Source: Methanomicrobiales archaeon (lineage in GTDB: Archaea; Halobacteriota; Methanomicrobia; Methanomicrobiales; JACTUA01). From it: a DNA stretch of 10,099 nt. Location: assembly GCA_028678635.1 (NCBI GenBank), contig JAJRDC010000267.1, positions 1-10,099 of the forward strand, written 5' to 3'. Shown piece after piece: positions 1 through 6,700 of this stretch; position 1 is the first letter of the stretch; every line of letters begins with the position of its first letter. The notes below the pieces were generated by a model, which saw nothing but the letters and a program-made list of their open reading frames with translations, was not told where the DNA came from and did not search any database. A program made the translations under genes and the position numbers.

Positions 1-119
1 ACGAGAAGATCGGCGGCATCTTCGGCGAGATCAGGAGGACCTTCCTCTTCGAGGGGATGAGCCCGGAGATGATCCGGCACCACGAAGGCTTCCTGCAGTT
101 CCTGATCATGGTGGGGTAG
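1..119 (+). CDS. C-terminal end of an unidentified protein (5' partial)
   Basis: An open frame read from base 3 runs to a TAG at 117-119 and gives 38 residues, starting EKIGGIFGEIRR and ending FLQFLIMVG. Nearly every third codon position is G or C, as in the well-supported genes of this window, so this is very probably the true end of a plus-strand gene whose body lies before the window. I do not recognise the family. The tail mixes charged and hydrophobic residues and shows no catalytic motif or clear membrane span. It converges on the cbiA-ended operon across about 350 bases of non-coding DNA, so nothing links its function to that operon. Confidence 0.7.
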   Translation, partial: EKIGGIFGEIRRTFLFEGMSPEMIRHHEGFLQFLIMVG

Positions 120-340
120 CCGGGGAAGACCTCTCGTCCATCACCGCCCCCCCATGCATCTGAGGACCTTGTCGACTGCCCAGTGTCGGCGTATCCAAAT
201 AGATTCGTACTGGTGAGACGCTCTCGGGGGCTCCGCTCGCGCTCCGCCCCCGCCGCGTGGGCACCCCCGCCGGTATCCAGGAACCGGCGATCCCCCGGCG
301 CATTCACCGATGTGGCGGTCTATCCTCCCAGGGGTGGGAC

Positions 341-364
341 CGGGAGGGGGCCTGCCCCCTCCCG
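341..364. repeat. Perfect 10-bp GC hairpin
   Basis: Bases 341-350 (cgggaggggg) are the exact reverse complement of 355-364 (ccccctcccg), separated by the four bases cctg. An outer ggtg at 333-336 could pair with cacc at 365-368, leaving a bulge. The structure lies about 100 bases beyond the stop of the minus-strand operon and about 220 beyond the stop of the plus-strand gene. It could protect or end transcripts, but it has no T-run on either strand, so it is not a standard intrinsic terminator. The inverted repeat is certain; its role is not. Confidence 0.7.
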
Positions 365-376
365 CACCATATGGTG
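365..376. repeat. Perfect 12-bp palindrome next to the hairpin
   Basis: The bases caccatatggtg form a perfect palindrome that begins directly after the right arm of the GC hairpin. A site of this symmetry could bind a dimeric protein, but no promoter or gene start lies close by in the window. I infer no specific function. Confidence 0.55.
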
Positions 377-466
377 TGAACCGTCAGGTGATACAGGCAT
401 GGAACCCAATGACCGGGATCCTATTCCCCTTTGCCAGTCCCACCGGGCCGGATCCTGCCCGATTAC

Positions 467-1816
467 CTACTTCTCACCTTCACGCCATGCCGCCGCTGCC
501 TCGACGAAGGAAACGGCAAACTCCCGGGTGAAGTAGGCATGGGTGTAGCCGGCCACGGTGGCATGCTCCGAGATGCCGTCCAGGCCGTTGCAGATGCCCT
601 TCCCCCGGTCCAGGCGGACCCGGAACCTGGCGTCCGGTGCGCAGGTCAGCCGGGAATAGTGGAACTCGTGCCCCCGCACCGGGCTCCCGGCCGGGCCGAA
701 GGGGGTGCCTGCGAGCCATGCCCCGGCCACGTACCCCAGGGCCTGCACGCAGGCCGTCATTTCCGTCTCGCAGGGAAGGGCCCCGGTCATGCGGCGGGTG
801 AATGAACCGTCCGGTTCCGTGACCCCTTCTGACAGGTACACGAGGCCGCCGCACTCCCCGTACACGGGAAGTCCCCGGTCAATGGCCTCCTTCAGCGGGA
901 GCCGGCAGGATCCGGCCTCCAGCCCCGCCGCGTGGAGCTCTGGATACCCCCCGCCCAGGTACATGCCATCCACATCCGGCAGAGGATCGCAGAGGGGTGA
1001 GAAGAAGACAAGGGACGCCCCGGCGGCCGCCAGCCGGTCCAGGTTGTCCTGGTACAGGAAGCAGAATGCCTGGTCCCTGGCCACACCGATCCGGGTGGAC
1101 CGGCCCGGTGCCGGCAGGGGCTCCTGCCTCACTGCCGGGAGGGGCGGGGCCTGCCCTGCCAGAGAAAGGATCCCGTCCAGGTCGCAGCAGTCCCCGATAG
1201 CCGATGCGATGCGAGCCATCCCCTCGCCCTCATGGGCCATGCGAAGCCCCAGGTGCCGGCTTTCCACCCGGAACGTGTCGCTGCGGGGGATCCAGCCCAG
1301 GACCTGCATGCGAAGCCCCCGCTCGATCATGGCCCGGTGGCGGGGGGACCCCACCCGGTTCAGGATCGCTCCCTCCAGCCGGAGGCCGGGGTCGTGCTCC
1401 CGGTAACCCCGGAGGAGCGCATGGACGGATCCGGACATGCCCCGCACGTCCACAACAAGCACGACCGGAGCATCCAGCAGCCGTGCCACGTGGGCGGTCG
1501 AGGCTTCCGTGGTCCCGTCCAGGCCGTCGTAGAGGCCCATCACTCCCTCGATGACGGCCACGTCCGCACCTTCTGTTGCGTTCCGGAAGGTCTCCCGGAC
1601 GCCATCCTCCCCCATGAGGAATGGGTCCAGGTTCCGGGAGATCCGGCCGCAGCAGGCGGTGTGGTGCGTGGGGTCAATGAAGTCCGGGCCCACCTTGAAG
1701 GGCTGGACCACCCTCCCCCGGCCCGCGAGGGCTGCCATCAGGCCGGATGCCACGGTACTCTTCCCGCACCCGCTCCAGGTGCCGGCGATGACGATCCGGG
1801 GGATGGTCCCGCTCAC
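467..1816 (-). CDS. cbiA: Cobyrinate / Ni-sirohydrochlorin a,c-diamide synthase (CbiA/CfbB family)
   Basis: This protein of 449 residues catalyses ATP- and glutamine-dependent amidation of the a and c acetate side chains of a tetrapyrrole: cobyrinate for cobamides, or Ni-sirohydrochlorin for coenzyme F430 if it works as CfbB. The N-terminal DTB-synthetase-like ATPase half has a P-loop, GTWSGCGKST, at residues 12-21, then KVGPDFIDP and VIEGVMGLYDG. The C-terminal class I glutamine amidotransferase half has the nucleophile Cys322 in YGECGGLVYL, then GHEFHYS and His426 in GYTHAYF. Length and motifs are complete for the family. The start is GTG at 1816: it precedes the P-loop by the usual distance, has a GAGG-type binding site, and overlaps the cbiO stop as GTGA. 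An in-frame start farther upstream would run deep into cbiO and add a sequence unlike the family. It is the last gene of the cobalt-uptake operon. Sequence alone cannot separate the cobamide role from the F430 role. Confidence 0.93.
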   Translation of the reverse strand: MSGTIPRIVIAGTWSGCGKSTVASGLMAALAGRGRVVQPFKVGPDFIDPTHHTACCGRISRNLDPFLMGEDGVRETFRNATEGADVAVIEGVMGLYDGLDGTTEASTAHVARLLDAPVVLVVDVRGMSGSVHALLRGYREHDPGLRLEGAILNRVGSPRHRAMIERGLRMQVLGWIPRSDTFRVESRHLGLRMAHEGEGMARIASAIGDCCDLDGILSLAGQAPPLPAVRQEPLPAPGRSTRIGVARDQAFCFLYQDNLDRLAAAGASLVFFSPLCDPLPDVDGMYLGGGYPELHAAGLEAGSCRLPLKEAIDRGLPVYGECGGLVYLSEGVTEPDGSFTRRMTGALPCETEMTACVQALGYVAGAWLAGTPFGPAGSPVRGHEFHYSRLTCAPDARFRVRLDRGKGICNGLDGISEHATVAGYTHAYFTREFAVSFVEAAAAWREGEK

Positions 1817-2979
1817 TGCTCCCTCACCACCTCGACCGGGATCTCGGTTCCCCATTCCCCGGCAAAGGATTTCACCCTGTTCTCCACCCGCTGCACCATG
1901 CCGCCTGCCGTGAGGATCAGGGAGGACTCCCCGCCCAGGGCCCGCAGCAGGCACTTGTCGATGACCCCGTAGCTGAAGTCCAGGGTGATCCTTCCTTCGG
2001 CTGCCCGCTGCTTCGCCCGGGTGCCCATGGCCCCGATCCAGAGCCCGTCACGTGAAGCAAGCCAGCGGGCCAGTGAATCGGGGCCGGTCCGGTCCACATC
2101 GCAGACATGGATCGTTCCGCAGGGTCCCGTGCGCCCTCCGCGGGAGAAGGCCTGCTCGATCAGGTGGATCATCTCCAGGGAGGTCTTCGGCCGCTTCCCG
2201 GGCAGGGGGAGCCCGCGCCGGGCCAGCTCAAGGTACAGCTCGAGGAGGACCGGCACCGAGAGCCGGGCCCTGCGGACCAGGTCCGGGTCCCCGAAGGCCA
2301 TCTCGGGGACATCCTCCTGCAGAATCTCCCCCTGCCGCATCAGGATGGCCCGGTCCGCCCAGGGGTAGGCCAGCTCCACGTCGTGGGTGGAGAGGATGAT
2401 CGTCTTTCCCGCCTGGTGGAGTTCCTCCAGGAGCTCCATCGTGTCCTCGGACCCCGCGGGATCCAGGCTGGAGGTCGGCTCGTCAAGGACGAGGAGGTCA
2501 GGATCCATGGCCAGCACGCCGGCGATGGCGACCCGTTTCTTCTCGCCGGCCGAGAGCCGGTGGGGGGGCCTCCGCTCGAATCCCTCCAGACCCACGTTCC
2601 GGAGGGCGTTCCCCACGGCCTCCCGGACCTTCTCCTCGGGGTATCCCAGGTTGACGGGCCCGAAAGCCACGTCCTGGTACACGGTGGGGGCAATGATCTG
2701 CCGGTCCGGGTTCTGGAAGACAAAACCCACCCGCCGGCGGAGTTCCCGGAGGGAGGGGGTATCGTACCGGAGGGGCTCATTGTCGAAGAGGAGAGTACCG
2801 GAATCGGGGCGGAGCATCCCGTTGAACATGAGGAGCAGGGTCGATTTCCCTGCACCGTTGGGCCCCACCAGGGCCACCTTCTCCCCCCGCCGGACATGGA
2901 AGCTGATCCCCCGGATGGCGTCCACCCCGCCGGGGTACCGGTACCGCACGTCCCTTGATTCCAGGATGATGCGGCTCAT
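1813..2979 (-). CDS. cbiO: ECF cobalt transporter ATPase CbiO with an extra C-terminal domain
   Basis: This cytoplasmic ATPase of 388 residues powers the CbiMNQO metal importer. Residues 1-235 form a complete ABC domain: Walker A GPNGAGKST at 39-47, Q-loop FQNPDRQ around 89, signature LSAGEKKR at 142-149, Walker B LLVLDEPTSSLDP from 162, and switch His199 in STHD. Typical CbiO proteins end near residue 280. Here a linker (about 235-285) leads to a further conserved-looking segment of about 100 residues (288-385). It begins TIHVCDVDRTGPDS and contains IGAMGTRAK, DFSYGVIDKCLLRALGG and LTAGGMVQRVENRVKSF. I cannot assign this segment to a family; its substrate-binding look suggests a regulatory role (inference). 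The ATG at 2979 is preferred over GTG at 2988 because it forms an ATGA overlap with the cbiQ stop and has GGGAGGG 9 bases or so upstream. Its own stop overlaps the cbiA start. Confidence 0.95.
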   Translation of the reverse strand: MSRIILESRDVRYRYPGGVDAIRGISFHVRRGEKVALVGPNGAGKSTLLLMFNGMLRPDSGTLLFDNEPLRYDTPSLRELRRRVGFVFQNPDRQIIAPTVYQDVAFGPVNLGYPEEKVREAVGNALRNVGLEGFERRPPHRLSAGEKKRVAIAGVLAMDPDLLVLDEPTSSLDPAGSEDTMELLEELHQAGKTIILSTHDVELAYPWADRAILMRQGEILQEDVPEMAFGDPDLVRRARLSVPVLLELYLELARRGLPLPGKRPKTSLEMIHLIEQAFSRGGRTGPCGTIHVCDVDRTGPDSLARWLASRDGLWIGAMGTRAKQRAAEGRITLDFSYGVIDKCLLRALGGESSLILTAGGMVQRVENRVKSFAGEWGTEIPVEVVREQ

Positions 2980-3776
2980 ACCGGCCACCCTCCCGGTGCG
3001 GTGTACACCATGGCTACCAGCAGGGCCGAGACAGCGAGAAGGTACATGGCGGCCCCGGCCAGGTGCCGGGCCTGTACCGGGGCGCTCTCCCCCGGCATGG
3101 CGAACCGGCCGTCATAGCAGCGGGCATCCATGGCCCGGATCAGGTCCTCCCCGCACTCCCAGCTGGCGATGAAGGAGGCCCCGCAGAGGTTCCCGAAGGA
3201 GGCCACCGCCTCCCGTGGACCGGAGTATGCAAGGCGCATCCGCTGCGCCGCGTGCACCTGGGCCACCTGGTCAGAGAGGATGAAGATGGACCGGTACACG
3301 AACATGGTCAGGTTCAGGAGGGGCATGGGTACCCGACAGCGGCGCATGACCACGAAGAGCTCGGTCATCGGCGTTGTAAGAGCAATGAAGAAGAGGGCCG
3401 ACATGCCCCCAAGGACCCGGGAGAAGACGAGGAGCCCGCGGGAAACGCTTTCAGAGGTGACGGAGAGGGCAAAGCCGGGCCAGGGCTGCCAGGCCCAGTA
3501 GACCTCGCCCCCGCCGGTGACCAGCACCACCGCTGCCACCGAGAGGACGGCAAAGAGGACGGGGGCGGCGAGCAGGTGGGCATAGAGGTGCGGATCGATC
3601 CGCGCCAGGAGGAGGACCGCGATTCCCAGGGAGAGGGCAATCACAAGGGGGATCACCCAGGTGGGAGAGAGCAGGACCAGGAGGAGCGCCCCCAGCCCTG
3701 CCGCCAGTTTCACGTACGGGCTGACCCCGGCAAGGCCATTCTCCTGTGCCACGTTCTCGAGAAACCCGTAGTCCAT
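2976..3776 (-). CDS. cbiQ: ECF cobalt transporter transmembrane coupling protein CbiQ (EcfT)
   Basis: This integral membrane protein of 266 residues links the CbiO ATPase to the CbiMN metal-binding unit. Hydrophobic spans are visible at about 22-58, 68-87, 113-133, 151-168 and 236-258. Two cytoplasmic coupling helices of the EcfT type are recognisable: AQRMRLAYSG at 177-186 and AMDARCYDG at 215-223. The second matches the family's A-R-G element except that Cys220 stands where Gly is usual. The N-terminal VSPYVKL resembles the family's DPRVKL-type entry to the first membrane segment. ATG at 3776 follows a GGGGGAGG binding site. The gene starts 18 bases after the cbiN stop and its TGA overlaps the cbiO ATG. 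Confidence 0.93.
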   Translation of the reverse strand: MDYGFLENVAQENGLAGVSPYVKLAAGLGALLLVLLSPTWVIPLVIALSLGIAVLLLARIDPHLYAHLLAAPVLFAVLSVAAVVLVTGGGEVYWAWQPWPGFALSVTSESVSRGLLVFSRVLGGMSALFFIALTTPMTELFVVMRRCRVPMPLLNLTMFVYRSIFILSDQVAQVHAAQRMRLAYSGPREAVASFGNLCGASFIASWECGEDLIRAMDARCYDGRFAMPGESAPVQARHLAGAAMYLLAVSALLVAMVYTAPGGWPV

Positions 3777-3794
3777 GGTCCTCCCCCGGGCCGG

Positions 3795-4100
3795 TCACTC
3801 CGGCCCTTTCTTCCCCGATTCTCCCTTCCAGCGGCCGAAAATGTAGCCGGCAACCAGGCCGCCGCAGGCCGCCTGCAGGGCAAAAAGGCCCGCCTCGATC
3901 TCACCACTGGGTGGTTTCCACTGGGGGAGAAGCGGGGTGAAACTGGCCGGGTCCCTGCCGGTGAGAGCGGCGATCCGCGACGACCCCACGGTATCTGATC
4001 CTGCATACTCTGCCCCGGGCATGACCGTGGTTGCATACAGGAAGAGTACGATGAAGGCAAGGACCGCGACAAGGGCAAGGATCTCCAGCCGGTACCGCAT
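3795..4100 (-). CDS. cbiN: Cobalt transporter accessory protein CbiN
   Basis: This small membrane protein of 101 residues has two membrane spans (about 7-26 and 71-90) joined by an extracytoplasmic loop, the standard CbiN layout. The loop carries EYAGSDTVGSSRI, the counterpart of the family's GADG...I element. The second span is preceded by the hallmark PPSGEIEAGLFALQAACGG at 63-81. CbiN works with CbiM to load Co2+ into the binding site. Its presence as a separate gene of this type favours cobalt rather than nickel as the transported ion, by comparison with known systems. The ATG at 4100 overlaps the cbiM stop by one base (TGATG), so translation is probably coupled. Confidence 0.93.
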   Translation of the reverse strand: MRYRLEILALVAVLAFIVLFLYATTVMPGAEYAGSDTVGSSRIAALTGRDPASFTPLLPQWKPPSGEIEAGLFALQAACGGLVAGYIFGRWKGESGKKGPE

Positions 4101-4792
4101 CAGCCCTCACCCCGTGCGGCCCGGATGGCCTCGTCGGGAAAGATCCGGAGCCGGGAGATGATCCCGGGCTTCAGCTGGACGATGTACTTGAAGACCAGAG
4201 CAAGGACGATCCCCTCGATGATGGCCAGGGGCACCTGCGTGATCGCGAAGATCACGAAGAAGACCCCGAATGAGGCGGCCACCCCGCCCACCTCTGCGGG
4301 AAATGCCAGGGCCAGCTGGAGGGACGTGGTCAGGTAGGTGACGAGATCCGCCACGGCACACGCGAGAAAGACCGTGAAGTAGAGGTTCACCCGGGTCTCC
4401 CGGAGAAGCCGGTAGACCAGGTATCCTGCCGCAGGACCCACGATCCCCATCGAGACGATGTTGGCCCCCAGCACCGACAGGCCGCCGTGGGCGAGGAAGA
4501 GGCTCTGGAAGAGGAGGACCACCATGCAGACCACCGACGTGATGGCGGGCCCGAAGCAGATGGCCGAGAGGCCGGTACCCGTGGGATGGGAACAGCTCCC
4601 GGTGACCGACGGGAGCTTCAGGGAGGAGAGGATGAAGATGAAGGCACCCGTGACGCCCAGCAGGGGGAGGGCTTCACGATCGGCGTCCAGCACCTGCCGG
4701 AGCCGGTTCACGCCCCAGCAGACAAATGGGAGTGCGGCAGCCCACCAGACCAGGCACCACTCCAGGGGGAGGAACCCCTCCATGATGTGCAT
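4100..4792 (-). CDS. cbiM: Cobalt transporter substrate-binding membrane protein CbiM
   Basis: CbiM is the metal-recognising (S) component of the ECF importer: 230 residues and about six to seven hydrophobic segments. The N-terminus reads MHIMEGFLP. In the related NikM structure the free N-terminus and His2 coordinate the metal, so this start (ATG at 4792) is fixed by function. A second metal-site element, GSCSHPTGTGL, lies at 65-75 with His69, and FLAHGGLSVLGAN with His102 follows at 99-111. No strong GGAGG precedes the ATG; only a GGGG at 4801-4804 is seen, about 8 bases away, suggesting a short leader. This is the first gene of the operon, with the TATA box 41-48 bases upstream. Confidence 0.95.
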   Translation of the reverse strand: MHIMEGFLPLEWCLVWWAAALPFVCWGVNRLRQVLDADREALPLLGVTGAFIFILSSLKLPSVTGSCSHPTGTGLSAICFGPAITSVVCMVVLLFQSLFLAHGGLSVLGANIVSMGIVGPAAGYLVYRLLRETRVNLYFTVFLACAVADLVTYLTTSLQLALAFPAEVGGVAASFGVFFVIFAITQVPLAIIEGIVLALVFKYIVQLKPGIISRLRIFPDEAIRAARGEG

Positions 4793-4806
4793 GCAGTCAG
4801 CCCCGC

Positions 4807-4828
4807 TAACACAAATTTACTTGTTTTA
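4807..4828. promoter_or_regulatory. Candidate operator: imperfect palindrome at the cbiM start site
   Basis: Left arm taacacaa (4807-4814) and right arm ttgtttta (4821-4828) are reverse complements at 7 of 8 positions, around a 6-base centre. The site covers the predicted transcript start and lies just downstream of the TATA box, where a bound dimer would block initiation. A metal- or cobamide-responsive repressor would be logical, but I cannot match the site to a named regulator. AT-rich promoter DNA can produce such symmetry by chance. Confidence 0.35.
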
Positions 4829-4832
4829 ATTC

Positions 4833-4840
4833 TATTTTAA
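4833..4840 (-). promoter_or_regulatory. TATA box for the cbiM-N-Q-O-A operon
   Basis: On the minus strand these bases read ttaaaata, an archaeal TATA-like element in an AT-rich island (4807-4842) amid very GC-rich DNA. Counting about 25 bases downstream puts the transcript start near 4811, giving a leader of about 20 bases before the cbiM ATG. The element sits in the 107-base gap after the pyrophosphatase stop, so the operon can be transcribed independently of that gene. Supported by position and composition only. Confidence 0.6.
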
Positions 4841-4899
4841 TGTACCCAGCAGGGAAATATGGGCCCTCCCGGGTGGATTCCAGTCCCGCCGGCACCGGT

Positions 4900-6516
4900 T
4901 CAGAGCCGGCGGAGCATCTGCCCAAACCGGGGCAGGAAATCCTTCTTCCGGGAGAGGACGCCCTCCAGCCGGACCGGCTGGTCCCGCATGTCAAGGGCAG
5001 TGAGGAGTGCATCGTCCGCGGCGGCGAAGAGCAGGCTCGCATCCTCCAGGACGCCCGTAAAGAGTGCCAGGTACATGTCCACCCCCTGGCATTCTGCCAG
5101 GCGGGAGAGCTCCCGGCGGATCGCCGCGCATTCCTTCTCGGGGTAGCGGAAGGTGGGGACCATCACCTGGGCAATCACCACCTCCCGGCCGGAAAGGCTG
5201 TACCGCTTGGTATCCCGGGTGAGCACCTCGGACAGGGGAAGACCTTCCAGCTGCATGCCGTGCTGCACCAGGTCCGCCCCGTAGGAGGCCGGGTCTTTCC
5301 CTGCGAGGGGGGCCAGGAACTCCACGGCTTTGCGATCCGCATCGGTGGTGGTGGACATCCGTAACACCAGCGTGTCGGAAAGGATGCCGGAGAGAAGGGC
5401 CCCCGCCGCACCCCGGGAGGGTTCGATCCCGGCCTCCATGAAACGCCCGGCGATGATCGTGGAGGTGGAGCCCACCGGGTCGTTCTCGAACTTCACCGGT
5501 GAGAGCGTGGAGATCACCCCCAGCCGGTGGTGGTCCACGATCTCCAGGATCTCGGCCTGCTCGATCCCCTCCACCGCCTGGGCGGCCTCGTTGTGGTCTA
5601 GGAGGATCACCGGCTTGTGGATCTCCTCCATGAGGGCGGTGCGGGAGAGCATTCCCACGAACCGGCGATCCCGCTCCACCACGCAGGCAGTCCTGTACCG
5701 GGAACGGGAGACCAGCTGCTTGGCGAGCGCCAGGGGGTCCTCCCGGGAGACCACGGGGACATCGGTCTCCATGAAGCGGGCCGCCGGGGCCGAAAGGTGA
5801 ATCATCTTCCCCACGTTGAAGGCATCCAGCGGGCTCGCAATGAGGGTGACCCCCTTCTCCCGCGCCGACGCCACCACCCGGTCCCCCGCGGGGGCACCCT
5901 CGGCAACGATGAGGGCCGCGATCCCCGCGGAAATGAAGGCCAGCTGCGCCGGCTCGTTGTCCCCGACGATGGCCACGTCCCTGGCGGTGAGGCGGGAGAG
6001 GGTCACGTGCAGGGCGTCGATGGCGGTGTAGACCCTCCCGGAGAGGAGGCCTCCGGCCCGGACCAGGATCCGGGCGGAGAGGAGGGTGGCGAGGGCCTCC
6101 GGCGGGATGGGACCCACCCGGAGGGGTTCCTCCTTCCGGGGCTTCACGTAGGCCCGGGCCAGGCCGTACTCGCTGACCAGCCCCCGGAGCCTGCCCGCCG
6201 CATCCACGATGGGGACATTGCGCATGTCGCCCTGCTCCATCATGGCTGCCACGTCCGCCGCGGGGACGTCTTCCCGGGCCGACCGGGTATCCAGGGAGGG
6301 GACATCCGCCACCGCGGGTTCCACGCTGTCGATAAGGATCGGCTCGGGGAGATCGAAGGTGGTGAGGGCATACCGGGCCTCGGCATTCACGTCGCCGCAC
6401 CGGGCTGCCAGGTAACGGCCCGGCTGTGCGTGGTTCAGCAGCTCGGCGTAGCCGATCACGCTGCAGATGCTGTCGGTATCCGGCTGGCGGTGCCCTATCA
6501 CATACACCCGCTTCAC
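4900..6516 (-). CDS. ppaC: Family II manganese-dependent inorganic pyrophosphatase with CBS-DRTGG-CBS insert
   Basis: This 538-residue cytoplasmic enzyme hydrolyses pyrophosphate to phosphate. The DHH catalytic domain is split: GHRQPDTDSI at 8-17 (His9, Asp13, Asp15) lies at the N-terminus, then LLDHNE with Asp307, VDHH at 327-330 and SDTL with Asp381. The DHHA2 domain follows and has the substrate-binding SRKKDFLP at 522-529. Between the two halves lie a CBS motif (about 68-124), a DRTGG-type domain (about 128-245) and a second CBS motif (about 246-300). In characterised bacterial CBS-pyrophosphatases these bind AMP/ADP (inhibitory) and ATP or diadenosine polyphosphates (activating), and the same control is inferred here. 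Plain family II enzymes have about 310 residues, so the length fits the insert. GTG at 6516 is chosen because GAGGAGAGG lies 6 bases upstream and the GHRQPD motif is at the expected distance. Confidence 0.95.
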   Translation of the reverse strand: MKRVYVIGHRQPDTDSICSVIGYAELLNHAQPGRYLAARCGDVNAEARYALTTFDLPEPILIDSVEPAVADVPSLDTRSAREDVPAADVAAMMEQGDMRNVPIVDAAGRLRGLVSEYGLARAYVKPRKEEPLRVGPIPPEALATLLSARILVRAGGLLSGRVYTAIDALHVTLSRLTARDVAIVGDNEPAQLAFISAGIAALIVAEGAPAGDRVVASAREKGVTLIASPLDAFNVGKMIHLSAPAARFMETDVPVVSREDPLALAKQLVSRSRYRTACVVERDRRFVGMLSRTALMEEIHKPVILLDHNEAAQAVEGIEQAEILEIVDHHRLGVISTLSPVKFENDPVGSTSTIIAGRFMEAGIEPSRGAAGALLSGILSDTLVLRMSTTTDADRKAVEFLAPLAGKDPASYGADLVQHGMQLEGLPLSEVLTRDTKRYSLSGREVVIAQVMVPTFRYPEKECAAIRRELSRLAECQGVDMYLALFTGVLEDASLLFAAADDALLTALDMRDQPVRLEGVLSRKKDFLPRFGQMLRRL

Positions 6517-6542
6517 AGTATTCCTCTCCTCAGGCCCTTCCC

Positions 6543-6549
6543 TTTATAT
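6543..6549 (-). promoter_or_regulatory. Possible TATA box for the pyrophosphatase gene
   Basis: The minus strand reads atataaa here, in an otherwise GC-rich gap. A start about 25 bases downstream would fall near 6519-6524, which would cut off the good ribosome binding site at 6523-6531. Either the transcript starts a little earlier than usual or another element is used. The motif is nearly symmetric (tttatat on the plus strand) and could also serve the divergent genes, though that would give them a leader of about 180 bases. Confidence 0.35.
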
Positions 6550-6700
6550 GGAGACCGGGCGATGATATCGTTTGCGGGCACGGGGGGGCTCCCGTGGGCT
6601 CCGGGATCTCCGGGCCGGGCACCTATTTCATCTTTCCCGTGCCAAGGTACCTGCAGGCAGGGTTCGGAGTGGCAGCAGGGGTACGCGCCCGGGAGCCGGA

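Larger units (their letters stand above)
120..466. other. Intergenic region between convergent genes, with several inverted repeats
   Basis: No gene is supported here: frames that cross it have no ribosome binding site, resemble nothing and continue into the antisense of cbiA. The stretch contains small GC-rich inverted repeats at 225-231/246-252 (7 bp, 14-base loop) and 269-274/283-288 (6 bp, 8-base loop), plus the stronger hairpin and palindrome listed separately. Two genes end into this region from opposite sides, so transcript-end structures are the simplest explanation. No clear run of T residues marks termination for either gene. Confidence 0.6.

Noticed and set aside
120..466. A tRNA, CRISPR array or attachment site in the gap
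   Set aside because: No cloverleaf, TψC-like GGTTCGAAT motif or regularly spaced repeats can be seen.
183..536. Small plus-strand frames in the 120-466 gap and into the end of cbiA
   Set aside because: The products are Arg/Pro/Ser-rich, there is no ribosome binding site, and the frames run into antisense of cbiA. The gap is better explained as structured non-coding DNA.
1817..1954. A longer N-terminus for the diamide synthase starting at 1954
   Set aside because: The added 46 residues overlap the end of cbiO in another frame and do not resemble the family. The GTG at 1816 gives the normal length and a GTGA junction.
2107..2958. A plus-strand open frame of 283 codons opposite cbiO
   Set aside because: It mirrors the codons of the real ATPase gene, has a low-complexity Gly/Pro/His-rich product and no convincing start signal.
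3063..3998. A plus-strand open frame of 311 codons opposite cbiQ and cbiN
   Set aside because: Antisense shadow spanning two real genes, with a highly charged, repetitive product of no known family.
4793..4899. A cobalamin riboswitch upstream of cbiM
   Set aside because: The gap is only 107 bases, the predicted leader is about 20 bases, no B12-box-like sequence is visible, and such riboswitches are rare in archaea.
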